From contig NC_134280.1 of assembly GCF_949628215.1 (NCBI RefSeq), positions 53,408,621 through 53,472,620 of the forward strand: DNA of 64,000 nt, written 5' to 3'. Shown piece after piece: positions 10,670 to 23,459 of the stretch (positions are counted from its first letter, which is position 1; each line of letters begins with the position of its first letter). Below the pieces are notes generated by a model. That model worked only from the letters and a program-made list of their open reading frames with translations, did not search any database and was not told the origin of the DNA. This DNA comes from Phalacrocorax aristotelis (Eukaryota > Chordata > Aves > Suliformes > Phalacrocoracidae). The position numbers were made by a program, and so were the translations under genes.

Positions 10670-13600
10670 TCCGTAAGTGGATATTCACACCATCAGCCAC
10701 CTCCCATGGCGCTGGGCTTCTAACCTTTGGTAGGTTTGCTCCTGGTGAAGCTCATGGGATGCAGCTCCTACAATCAACCCCCTAATGACCCATACAAGCT
10801 GAAGTTGTCTCCTCCATCCCTGTGACATTGCTTGTGTGCAATGCGTGGCCTTCCCTCACCCTGCAGTGGTCCCTCTGCCTTTATCTGAGCTGAGTGCAAG
10901 GACAAGCTGTTCACGCCACAGTAGCCAGAGAGTAGTTAAAACACCTGCATGAACAAATGTTCACTGAGACAACACAAAAATTAGTGGAAATAATGCTCTC
11001 GACTTCAGCAGTCCCCAGTTTAGGGCATCCCCAGTTATGAAAGGTTGCTGCAGTGAGCCTCTGTAGCTACGCAGATACCTGGGCATGATTAATGATTAGC
11101 AAGTGTAATTACAGCAATGGAAATTGCATCCCTGGTTCAAATCTGCCTGCTATTCCTCCCTTTATTTTTCCAGGTGGGTTTCTTGCTGAGCCATCTCAGT
11201 CTACCAGGTAGATATTCCTGCAGAAGTTGCGGGGTTTTTTTTGTGTGTTTTTTTTTTTTTTTTTGCCTGGAAGTAAGTTGCATAGATTTTTGTTTAGATT
11301 TTTTTGCATTAAAGGCAACCATTTCAAATATGTACAGATCACAAGGGTGTTTTTTAGTCAAAACAAGCACAGTAACCACAAGAGGTGCCAGACTGGAACA
11401 ACCTCTTCTCCACTAACCTAATCCAAAGGGGAAAAAAAAAAGAAAAATATGTTTTACAGAGATAGAATTAATTCCTTTGTCTCTGTGTGTGATATAAGGA
11501 GAGAGAAAAATCCAGCAATGGATAGCAGGCATCTCCTTAAAGGGACTTTTGGATGAAAGTTGCTTTCCCCCAAAAAACCTGGGAAATTATTTCAGGCTAG
11601 ACCTGCTGGGTCCCATGCCAGGGCTCTTGTCATTGGAGGCGATGAGTGCCTGCAGCTGCTGTTTCTTAGAAGCTGCTTTGGTATCCCTTTCTGGGTGTAC
11701 CCCACTGTTTCCAGTGAGTCAGCCCAGGGGCTTCAGGCTCATTTGGGCAGGCTGAGTATTGCCCTCACTCAGTAATTAACTTACATGCACATCTGATCCC
11801 AATCCCATGTTTAGGCTCCACTCACACAGGGCAGCAGGTCTCGACCTCCATCTTGGGGAGGGTAATATTTCTGGGGATGCCTCACTGGTCCACCCACACG
11901 CAGCAATGCAAGTGGGGCACAAAAACCCTCTAGTGGCTGATGCCTATTGCACAGCTGCTTTCCCCCACCTACCACTGCCCTCACCGTTCCCGGAGACCCA
12001 CATGAAAGCAGTAATAGCACTGTTGGGGTATACAAAGTAAAAGATGACTCACTGCAAAGCCTTTTCTCCCACCTTCGGGAGGCAACCAGATAGGGAGCGG
12101 TCTCCTGGGGAAGGGGAGTGGAATTCAAGTCAGACGGATTTTTTTTCTGAAAACCTTTCATTTAGTCTAAACAACCGGCTTGGGATGTGGGCACTTAGGT
12201 TTTAAATTAAGTGTGCTTTTCTGGGCATGATTCTTCTAGGATAGCAACAGCCAGAGCCACATTCTGGTCTTGGGAGTGAAAACAGCCCCAGGACCCCAGA
12301 ATAAAATGGGAAACTAGCCCTTGAGCTTCAGTAGTTGTTTTGGAGGGTCTGCTCTGGCTGATGGGTAATTCACAGGGAGGTGAGATCCAGGGAACAGCAC
12401 TAGTTTGCAAACAGGCTGCATGATTTGCACAAGACCACCACAGAAGGCTGGGGCAGAAGAAGTAGTTTCTGCCATGCTTGGAGGGTTTCAGCTGGTGGTT
12501 CCCACCTTCTGGGCTGCTCTTCTCACTGGCATCAGCACGTGGCCTCCGGTTGTCAAAGGTGCCAGCCCCTGCAATCTACCTCTCTCTCTGCTCATCAGTT
12601 TCCAGCACCAGGACTGCACCTGTGATGCTTTTAAGACACTGTCTGCTAGGGGCAAGGGCATTGTGAACCCTAAAGCGGAGGGAGCATGGAGCTCCCTTGC
12701 AGGCAGCAGCACTCCTGCATCCCAAACATGGCTGCCCTGGGCATGTGGTCTCCCACAGCTGTGGGGCGGGAGGTGGAGGATGCCCGCGCAAGGCTGCAAG
12801 AGCCACTCAGACCAGGCACAATGGGCTATGGGGTGTGAGTGCTTCACTCGGTTTAACCTGGCCATGCTCCAGCTGGCTTCACTGTTCGGTGCCTGGCTGG
12901 AAAGGCATCGCTGCCACACATTTACCCTAACAGTGGCTACTTACTCACCTGCCTCTCCTCTAGCTTTGCCATGGCGCAGGCTATGGGGAGCTAGCCTCCC
13001 AACCACAGAATTTTTTTTTATCATATGAACTGCTCTGGGGCTCTCCGACAGACAACCACGTTCCCCCCCAAGGGCTTCCTCCCAGGGTCTGTTCCCAGGC
13101 TCTGCAGCCAACCTGCTGCAGTTTGCAACTTTGTCAGGGAGGGAAAGTAAAGTGTGCAAGCTGGAATCCCAGACAGAGTGGGGAAGGAGGACAGCTCTGT
13201 GATGAAGTTGGGGGACCTGCAGCCCTGGCACTGTGGCTGTCACAAGAGGTTTCCTGCAGGATCTTCACTGGTGTATTAAACCTCACTGTGCCCCAGCGAA
13301 TGCCCAAGAAGGGCGTGTGTGCTGGTGCCCGTGTCTCTGCTGCAAAGTCCGGAGGATACACGCTTTGGCAACCAGAAATAGTCAGATGAATTGGTTTGCA
13401 GTGCAGGTTTTATTATATAGGCACGGTGTGGTAGCCATGGGGAAAGGCATCGCCCCAGAGCTCCCACCACCCTGGGAGATGAAGTCTTCTCTTGCCTCTA
13501 CATCAGGCATCAGGCATTGTCAAAAAGGGAATTTGTATTAGTATGTGTGGACAGTATTATAGACTAAGACTGATGGAAATTTTAGAGGGCTGCTCATATC

Positions 13601-16600
13601 TAGAATAGATTTACTGACAGCTTGGCTGTGCTTGCTAATTTGGAGCTAACCATAACAAAAGTCCAAACAAATCACTGCTTGAGCCATTTTGCACTGATTT
13701 TTTTCCCCTATTCCTTCACTGAAGCCATCACAGCTTTTGCCACACCACCTTTCTGAAGGCCTGCCAGTCCTGGTTTGTGGTGAGCAAGACAGGCTCAAAA
13801 TTTGAAGGAGTCACCCACATCACAAGGAAGTGCTGTCACTCCTCTCAGATTTTATTTTCAGTAGCTATAAACTGGAAATACCAGGCTGTCTTAGGTCAAG
13901 GCATTGCCACCTAAAAGTTAGGACCAGCTAACAGCACACAACATAGTCAGCGAGGCAGAGAGTGTCTTCTGCTGCAAAGCTGCATGAGTTTTCTCCTGAC
14001 CTGGGAGGAAGATTAATTGGAGAGCAAGTGCAGGGAGGAGGGAACAAGGTCTTGTCTTTTCCTTCCTGGCAATTTATTCTCCTCGTTTGATCCTGGCTTT
14101 GGGAAGGGAACAGTAACATCGGCAGGCACTGCCACATCTTGGCTGTGAGGGGGTATGGGCTGTAAAACAGAGTTGTTTTCGGGCAGAGATCTTCACTGTC
14201 CGTGGCTGTACCCTCATCCATGTACTGCTTTACCCTGCAGAGGAGCCCCTCACAGCAATAGCATCACTCCCTGGTGGCTCCCTCACCTCCTTTTTGTAGG
14301 GTTTAAATACTTACTGCTACCCCCACCTTCTTCTCAGGGGACAAAGCAGAAAGAGGGGAAATAGGTCTGAGGCAGGAGCAAGAGTATCAGGTGCATGGGA
14401 AGCCTCAAACACAAGCTTTGAGTGGAGAAAGGGGGATTTTTTTATGTGCCATGTCCAGAGAATTGTACCCAGCTGCTCCCAGAGCAAGCACCTGATGTTG
14501 GGGTGAGCAGCTAGGTCCCACTGAACAAGCTTCATCCTCCATTGATTAAAGTGGTGCAAATCTTTTGTGTCAACAGCTGAACTGTCCCACTGCGTAGTTG
14601 CCGCTTGCCCTCCAAACACCACTCCAGCCCAGATAGGCTTAACTTCACCTTCCAGACATTAAATCTTGTAAGGCGTTTGGCAGCTGTTCACCATGAGGAC
14701 TCTGCTTACACCCACTGTCTCAGTTGCAACTAAGTGTCTCTCAACCTTTTTTTTTGGGTAAGTACAACGAGCTTCCTTTCTCTCTGGTAGAAGGGCAGGT
14801 TTCAGGCAGGTCAGGTCATTCCTGATGCTCTTTTCTGCTTCTTTCCCCAGCTCCCTTTCATCCCTGATGTATTTAGGGGTGAAAATGTGGCCCATTGTCT
14901 TTTATCAGGCTTGCAAGGGGTGTTAATCAGCCTGTGGTTGTGCTCACCATACACATCTTCCTAACACTCACCACTCTGCTTTCCCTACATAACTTCACTC
15001 TGCAAGTGATTTAATGACATATTTATCTCATCCACATCAGGATCCCCTTGTGGGCTTGTCCTAACAGTCCTAGAGACACCTGACTTAGTTACATTACTCT
15101 CTCTAGTTACTGATCTGCATAGACAAGTTGCAAAATTTCCCATTGGTGCTTGAAAAGCCTTCATTTAAAAACCATGGGGATTTGCACAGTTAGGAGTGGA
15201 TCAGGTACGAGTCTTTGCCAATGTGCATTTGGGTAACTAATTATATTTCTATTATTGTATAATAGTGGAGAGGTCCCACCACCACTCAGGCATTTCACAG
15301 AGAATAATTTAGACCCTTTTCCTAAGATAAGTCTGTTATAAATACTGCCAGATGTTAAGTAAGTCTTTAATTCACTAAAGTAATACAAATTATCTCAGTG
15401 TTGCTCTGTTTGGCCTAAATTCAAATGAGGCTTTGCCTAAAACACCCGAGCTTCCCACAGCTCCCAGCCTGCTGAGTCCCACTTGGCTCCAGCACCCACG
15501 TGGGCACAAGGACTAAGCTGGTGCTGGGATGAAAGTACAAATTACTTTGGAAATAAAATGTATAGGAATGATTCCTTAATAATTGAGTTGCAGCAATGAC
15601 TTGAGTTGGAAAGCAATTTTAAGAGCCCAATCCTAGAACTAAATTAATTGGAGAATTTCACATGATGGCTTGGAGCAGGCACTGCAAAATGACCAAAGTC
15701 TAAGGCTCAAGCACGTCTCTCCCTGAGAATCCTCATCTCTGGCTCACTTGGTACCCGAGGTCTCCAGGGGAGTTCGTGGCAGATCCATTCCCCCAACCTT
15801 TCACAGCTCAGCATCACCAGGCTGGTGGCTGAGCCAGGGCAAACCTTTGTTTCAGCGCCCTATTGCTCCGGCCAGGGTTTAATACATTTTTGCGGTGATT
15901 CCCAAGCCGTCCCAGTGTGTGACTGAAGCTCTGAGCACTCCCTCTGCTGGCTACAACATCATTTCATAACCCCTCGATAGGGCCTTGTCCCTGCCGGGAA
16001 GAGATGCCAGCTGGGGTAATTGCTATCCCCAACAGCAGAATAGCTGATCAAAGCTGTGTCATGGCCAAGGAGGAGGACCATGATGCCATGAAATACCTTG
16101 TGTTCGGGTGGGAGTGAGGATTTGAGCACCAGCCCACTGGTAATGCTGGGTGGGAAGATGTCCCAGCTTTGTTTGAAACATTAATATTTATACTCAGGAT
16201 ATATATCTATGCTTTGGCAGTCCTTCAGTGCCAGGGCAAGCCAGAAGAGCCCAGGGTTTTGTTGCACAGTAGAGGCTCTTTGGGGCAGGAAGTTATTGCA
16301 GACCTCAACCTAGATCTGCTCAGAAGAAGATTTCTGGCTCAAAAGAACATGCCCATCTGACCCAAAAGACTCCATAGGTATGTGCTGCATCTGAGGAAAT
16401 ACTGGGCAGGTAAAGCTTCCCTAGAGCGTACAGCAGAGAGGTGCACTGCAGGGTGGCAAGTGAACCAGCAATGAGGGTGCTCCAGGGTGTGAGAGCCAGG
16501 CTGGTGGTCCTAGCTTCAAGACCCTGGAGGTTCGGAAACACAACCAAAACCCTCCTTGGAGAAATACCACCTTTAAATAAAGACTAGAGCACAAGCAGCA

Positions 16601-19600
16601 GCAACCCAACTCATCATCACACCAGGTCATCAGCCATACTGGTGAGGTCTGGCATCACCATTGGGAATCAGCCTGTGGGTGACTGGAAGTTTGCTTGGAG
16701 TGATCCAGCCATCTCCTTGCTGCTCTGTTGGTCCCATGGCCTTTGTTCAAAGACTTACTCCAGCACCACATCTCCAGCGAGTTTTCCTCCGACACTTTGC
16801 ATGGTCTGTATTTGTTAATCTTTCCACCCTGTTTTGGGGGGTCTCTGGTGCCCATGCCACCTTGCCCTGTCCTAGACGAGGCTGCTAGGCAGCTGCAGGC
16901 AGGGCTGCCAGATCCAGCTGTGGGCTGCCCTGCGCTCCATCCCCTGGCAGCAGCTGGGACTGCAGGAGAAGAGAAAGCTGTCGCAGGAATCTGGCTTTAA
17001 CAGATTCCCAGCATTTTTGTGGTGCCCTATTTCGGTGACAGAGCCACAGATAATTGCTTTGCTCTGAACAGATATGTGAAACCTCAGGATCTTTTCCAGG
17101 TTGTGAGGACTGTGAAGCCCAACAGGAGAGAAGGAATTCTTCAGGAAAGGTTCCAGAAACAAAAGCTGCACACAGGCTAAAGGAAGAAATTGGGATGTAA
17201 AAAGCCTTTTTGGAGATGAAGAAGACACAGTGATGCGAGGTTAGCAAGGGCCAAGGCAAATGGCTTGAAAGCCATTTCCAGTCCTACGTTCTTAAATGCA
17301 AGGCACAACAAAACAGGGCAGTCAAAGCAATGGCTCTGCAGGGTGAAGATTAAGGGAAAGCATCTTGAGAATGGCATCAGGGCTCTGTAGTCAAAACCAT
17401 AAAGGAAGAATGGGCATGATGTCAGTGCTTGGTGCCGCTCAGTGTCCCCAGGGTGAAGCCAGTGATCTTGCAGCAGCAAAGGAGCTGCTGGAGGAGCACT
17501 TTCTGAGGGGGGTTTCGGCCTTTGGTGGTCCTCTCACCTCCTTGGCATAAGCCAGGCTGAGTCAGACGCCCCTTACCCACCATGGCTGCATGAGCCGGAA
17601 GGCGTCCCCTCTCTGCCACCACTTCCTCATCGCAGAGAAGCAGCTGCGCTTCAGTTGGCCAAAATGCACATGGGTGCACAGGGAGGCACTTTGGACACCT
17701 GCCTTGTAACACCTGTACTGGGACTAGGTCTGAAAAATAACTTGTCTACATTTTATCAGAATTTTGTGGGATCAATTTTTTCCTTGTTTGAGGTTGTAAT
17801 TAATTATTTCAGGACGAGGTGTCAGCATTTGGAAAAATGTGGCCAGGTTTAGCTTGCAGACATTTAAAAAGTGCCTGAAAAAGCAATTTCCGAGGCAGGA
17901 GAGGAGCACACTGCAGTTTGCACCCTGGGTGTGCATTTACTAGGAGTGGGTCAGGTCTCAAGCTGTTTCACTGTGATTTCTCTCTTACCACTGATATCCA
18001 CAGAAGCCCAGGGGCCAAGACAGCATTTATTAGGAATAAGTTTTAAAAATCACCCCAAACTTTTCTGTACCAGGTGGGAAAAGCTGAAAACTTGGGTGTG
18101 CAAGATCTACCTGCACATACATCTGCAGAGCCAGGACCCTGCTGGGTCCCAGCTTCCAAAGTGGAGGAGGTGTCTGATAAGTGGAGAAAAGGGTAGAAAT
18201 TTTTTCCTTTGAAACTTCCACAGAATGGTTTATTGTCAGTGTAGGGTGGGGGGTGTCATTTACATTTGATTTTCTGTTTTCTGATTAGAAAAGAGGAAGC
18301 TGTGTTATTTTCCAACAAAAAGTTACATTTCAGAAGTTGGCAGTTCCGTAAAACACCCCCACACCCCAAATCCAGCATTACAAAGCCCGAACGACAACAG
18401 CCTGGAAATCAAAAGCCAAATTTATTTCCATTATCCATTTTCTTCCAAAATCTGAAAACATTTTGTTGGAAATTTCAGTGTAAGCAACTGCATGCATCCT
18501 GGAAATCCTGGCATTTACCAGGCAGAAAAAATAAAACCCCATATCTTGGCTGTCTCTTTCAGTAACAGACAGGATCTTGGAGGTGCCCACATGCTTCGTC
18601 CACCTCCCTCCACCAGTTCTGAAGCCGGCTGGGGATGGAGGGAAAGGATTAAGGCTCACATAATTTCCTTGTGCGCTCCTATGGGCTTGCTTTGCTTTCT
18701 GTTATTGTCCTGTATCTGCCTCTGCCTGCTCTGCCCAACAGACTGGGGGGAATGCGAGAGCCATCCTGGCATTGGGCTTGGAAAAAATTGCCTCCTTCCT
18801 CCCCACTGCACATAGGAATAATTCACTCAGAGACAATGTGCTGGCAATGACTTTCCAGATCAATTTATAGCCTGACCTAAAGCTTTCTTCCTGCCCAGGG
18901 TGAAAGGAGAAGGAAGAAGGGCTATTTTTTGTTCAGAATATGTGTCTTTGGTGATGTCAGTCTAAATCAGAGGGAATTTGGGGTGTCAACACCAAATCTG
19001 CTCAGTACATGTTTTCTAACTCAGGTTATTGCTGCAAGCCAGTTATTAAGGAATCATGCTGCAAATAAGGAAAGAGGCTGTAAGCAGGTTTAAAATTTCC
19101 TAAAAGGTTGATAAGATGGTCTAAAAAAAAAAAAAATCCCAGGGTATAGTCTGGCTATTTCTTATATAGAGTGAATCTGTGAATTCCCAGGGTAATGGAC
19201 AGCATTCTTCTATCTGCAGCTTTCCAGAAAAGGAAATAATACTGTCGGATTAGCTCCAGGGAAGTGGCAGCCTTCCCTTCCTCTCCAGATAAGCTGGAGC
19301 AGCACAGTCCATCCAGCAACCCAGAGGACATGGTCTGTCACCCAGCCACCGGGGATCCTGCCGGTCAGTGCCCTGCAGCAGCTCCCCTCCATTCCCATTT
19401 CTGTGCACACCGCTCCCCTTTCCTCAGAGCCGGAGCGGAGCCCTTTCGGGTAAGGGTTCATGCATACGGGAAATAGGGGCAACTTCGGTCCTTTCTTTTC
19501 TAGGCAGTGTTAACAACTCGGCAGCCCAAAGAATTTGTCTTGCAATCCCCTCTGTGGCTCAGCTTTCAATTCTCTATTCAAGCAGCATGAATGAACTGAA

Positions 19601-21090
19601 GCCTTTATTTGCATTCTCTTCAAATTGCCCTCCACCACTAGCATGAGACCTTTGGAAGTTTGTTGCAAGAGTAGCAGAGCCAAAATATTTTAGCCGGGCA
19701 TGATGCCCCACCGCTACCGCAAAAATCACTTCAAAGCAACTGCTGAGTCAGAATAAAGGGGGCTGCATGTATTTGCTTCCCAAAGATCACAATTCAAATC
19801 CTGGCAAGACAAGGAGCGGGGAGGGAGGTCAATGGATGCAGCATTCCCTGTCCCCTAGACATTTCTCCTGCAGGAATTCATAAGATCTGGCACCTCCCAA
19901 GCACATCTGAGAGCAGAGAATGGCCTGGACGATGGCACAGGGATTTGAGGTGGGCTTTATAAAAACCCCCATCCTGGATCACAGTTAAGGACACCACAGG
20001 TTGTTGTCCATCCTCAGGTTTGGGTGGGGTAGGGGACTAAAACTGCCCACCTTGCTGCAGCACAGGGTCAGCGAGCTGGCAGCATCACGTCTGCAAGCAG
20101 AGGAGCTGTGTGCTCCAGTGCAGAAAGTACGTAAGGTTGCCTTCAGGCTTCCTTCCCTGGAGTCCCAGAAAAAAGTGGAAAAAGTACCTTTGTTCTCCTT
20201 TGGCCTTCACCTTGCTGCAGCTTTTTAAAAGTGAAGAGCTGGCCCTTAATGTTATTTTCAGTTCTGGAAAGCAAAGGGTATTCATAAGGACTTTTTTTTT
20301 TAAAGTGTTCTACAGCTTTTAAATTGATGCAGTATTTTCTCCTGCACATCCTGGAGAGCAGTGTAGCTCACTGTACGCCACACACCTCCAGGACAGCTCT
20401 TGCTTGGGGAGGAAGGGAACAATGGCAACTGCATGCACTCTGCAGAGATCTCAGACTGCCTGGGTCCCCAAAGCAGACGTAAGGCCACCCCTCCCTCCCT
20501 GATCCTAGGTGGTCACCATTCCCTCCTCTTCCCTTCTCCACCAAGGGACCTGCTGACTTGTTTTTCCAAGGGGCACAAAGGCAGGCAAATGGTGGGAAAT
20601 GTGCATCATGGCCCTTTTCTGCTCCTCATCCTTCTCTCTTCTGCTCCAGCCCAGGGTAACCACCATCTGGGCCCCCAGTGTGTCCAGACCCCCATCTCTT
20701 CTAACAACCTAACCTGCTGACAAAATATCAGACTGCATCTTGAGCTGGGTAGGAGAGGATGGTCCTGCCCCATCTTAAGATTTCAAAACAATTCCCACTC
20801 TGTGTTTGCTGAAACCTCCTGGAATTTTTCAGCAGAAGGAGATGAGCCCACCCCAGGGTAGCCCAGAGCCTGGTGGTTAACATGTGGTCTTGGGCAATCG
20901 GGTGTACAGGATGAAATCCCTGCTCTGGTGCCTGCAGAGTGGGCACCTGAACCTCCCGCATCCCTTCACCCCTTCAAATCCTGCCTTGTTAAAACCAGTC
21001 CGGTCCTGTGGGAAGTGCTGATTTTGTTGAATCAACATTTTCCAGCAAAAAACACATGGCATTTACAATTTCCCAACCAGCCCTAATTGA
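10670..21090. other. IGF2-INS intergenic DNA, central part
   Basis: No gene recognised on either strand. Simple repeats include a T-rich run at 11234-11264 and an A-run at 19123-19136. A CTCF-like motif at 11925-11939 is listed separately. The longest plus frame (12405-13028) has no family resemblance and looks like chance openness. No CR1 end, LTR or tRNA was recognised. Confidence 0.55.
11925..11939. promoter_or_regulatory. CTCF-like core motif
   Basis: The sequence ACCCTCTAGTGGCTG fits the reverse CTCF core consensus (CCMYCTRGTGGC) at all core positions. It lies between IGF2 and INS, where insulator elements occur in mammals. A single motif match is weak evidence for binding. Confidence 0.35.
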
Positions 21091-21096
21091 GAGCAT

Positions 21097-22147
21097 TCAG
21101 AAAAAGCAAACAAACAAATGAGTAAACCAAACAATGGCAGAGGGCAGGAAACAAATCGGGCATCTCTGAAGAGCTGTCCTCGCCCAAGCACCACTGCCAG
21201 GGCAGGACTGCCAGCAGATAAATAGCTCTCGAGTGGATGCAGGAACCATCATGCTCTGCTGTGGAAGCTCGACCTTTCTGCAAGTGGCTGCTGGTCCCTT
21301 TGGTGCTGAACCCTTGTAGGCTATCTCTATAATGCAAGATGCAGCTCTGATACTATGACTGAGGGCTCTACACCACTCCAATCTGCGCCTGTCCTCAGCA
21401 TGACCCATGTGCCCCATTACTGGAGAAGCCAGAGGTATCTCTACAGACTTGGCTATATCCCTCTTCTCCCAGCTGTTTCTGTCACCACTATGCAGCACTT
21501 GGAGAAGTGCTAGTATTAGTCTGGCAGTCAGGCACTCAAGGCTCCTTCTACACCACCTCATTCTGTTCCAGTATTCATGCTTCCAGCCTTTTCTGCCAGC
21601 AGACCTGTCCAATTTTGTCAGGTAGGTACTGATGGAAATCTCAGATTTGCACTAGAAAATCTGCAGTAGTCTCAGTCTTGTCTCAGAAGAGCCTCTCTGC
21701 TCACTTGCTTTCCATGGACCCCAGGTGCTGAGTGCAGGATCTCGGTCCTAGGTGATGCAGGACAAGTCTAGGTGACTCCAACAAGTCCTGGGTTTTCAGC
21801 ACTTGTCTTGGGTGTCCTTTCCCTCCAGACCATGCAAGCAGACCCAACACTCTGCCTTTGGGATCAGGGTGGCATCTCCTTGGGGCGGATGGATGTATGG
21901 GATTGCTGGAACTACTTTGCATGTCTGAATATGATGGTGGCCTTACCATGAGCAATCGCTCTACTTTTTCTACTGCAGTAACACCAGTCCTGATCTCATG
22001 GGGCACCAAGACAGGTAGGAGAATTGTTTCTAGGGAGTACCCTTTAGAAATCACCAGACCTACATGCTGTGATGTTTGCTGGGAGCCAAGTAGCTCAGAA
22101 ACAGCAAATGTCTTGCATGCTTTCATAACTGCACGATTTTGGCCCAA
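21097..22147 (-). other. Two adjacent minus-strand open frames, unrecognised
   Basis: Two frames lie tandem on the minus strand, 148 codons (22147-21701) and 171 codons (21612-21097), about 1 kb downstream of the INS poly(A) site. Neither shows a family motif, signal peptide or membrane pattern that I recognise. Composition is ordinary. They may be chance frames, exonic sequence of a downstream non-coding transcript, or part of an unrecognised repeat. Confidence 0.15.
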
Positions 22148-22149
22148 GG

Positions 22150-23459
22150 CTGCCTGTCATAGTTGCAAGCTCTGCTGATGGGAATATTCAGTGGGGCCCA
22201 GAGGAAGAGGCGATGGGAGGGGGATGGAAGGGTGGTCAGGGGGAGCATCAGCAGCAGAGCAGCTCTGGTGTGGCGGATGCAGGAGGGGGGCCCTGTCACA
22301 GTCTCTTGGATGCATCAAGGGAGCCTCTATGGAGTGTCACTGTAGGGAATTGCTGGTGCTTTCTGATTTCCTGTTTTATAGCTATGTCTTCTTCTCAGCA
22401 GCTCCTTTGCCTGTTCTTCCAGCCCTGCAGTTTGCAGCGGTTTTGCCAGTTTTGTGCTCTTGATAGGAGCAGGACCAACACATGCTGGCAGGGATGAGAT
22501 GGCAGCTTCCATCTACATGGCTCCAATGGGGGCAGTGGGATCTGGTTTGGGAAAAGAAACTGTTAAAAGAACAGCCTCCTCTCAGACCAGCTTTCAAAAT
22601 CTGCCACCAGCAATATACAGCCCCAGCCACTGCTGCCACCTCTGCCAGGCTGCACCCATCTCACAGGGACCTCCCGCATGGCTTCCACTACACTGTCACT
22701 GGAGTCCCTCGGCACAGAGGACATGACCCTTCCCCACACTGTCTGTCACCCCAGCCAGCTGGCATTGCCATGGCAGCTTTTCCTCCCAGAAAGTGGCAAT
22801 TTTGAGGCCAGATACTTGAAAGAGGTTTGTAGCTACCCTGAAATGCCCAGCTCTTGGCCAATACACTCAAAACTCCTTTTGGATGAAATGCTCTTTCTGC
22901 ACATGACTTGTCAAATACTTGTGAACAACAAGCATGTCCCGCAGCAGGAACTCTGCCTGAGCCTCCTACAAGCAGAATGGGGAACTGGACACACTTTCTA
23001 AATTGGTGATGGCGGTCATCCATGATTTTTCTGGGTACAATTAATAGGTGACTTAATTCTTTGCTTAATCTGAACTGTTTCCATTACGCAGCCAAGGAAG
23101 TTTGGCCTCCCAGCTGCCTTGCTATATTTGGGCTGTGAACTGCAGGAAGTTGATCAGCATGACATTGCCACAGATATTCCCTTGTAACATTTCCCTAGAA
23201 AGAGAAGTCTTGTTCAAACCTCTCTGCCCTCTCCTCTTCACCCCCTGGGCACCAGGCTGTGCATACCCACTCCGGCACTGTGTAATCTTCCTCCCTCCCT
23301 CCCTCCCAGGAAGTTTACTTGGACAGCAGAAGGATAGTGTGATGGGATGGGTGGCTCCAGGACCTTTTAAAACTGCCTTATCTGAGCACAGACAATGGCA
23401 CCCTAAAGTAAACATCAGTGCCCCCACCCCAAGACGTGGATGCATGAATGAGCACAGTC
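22150..23459. other. Sequence downstream of INS, nothing recognised
   Basis: Ordinary sequence between the unexplained open frames and the INS poly(A) site. I see no exon, repeat or regulatory element that I can support. Confidence 0.6.

Noticed and set aside
12405-13028. 207-codon plus frame
   Set aside because: No family motif, no regulatory context, and overlapping frames of similar length on the other strand; looks like chance.
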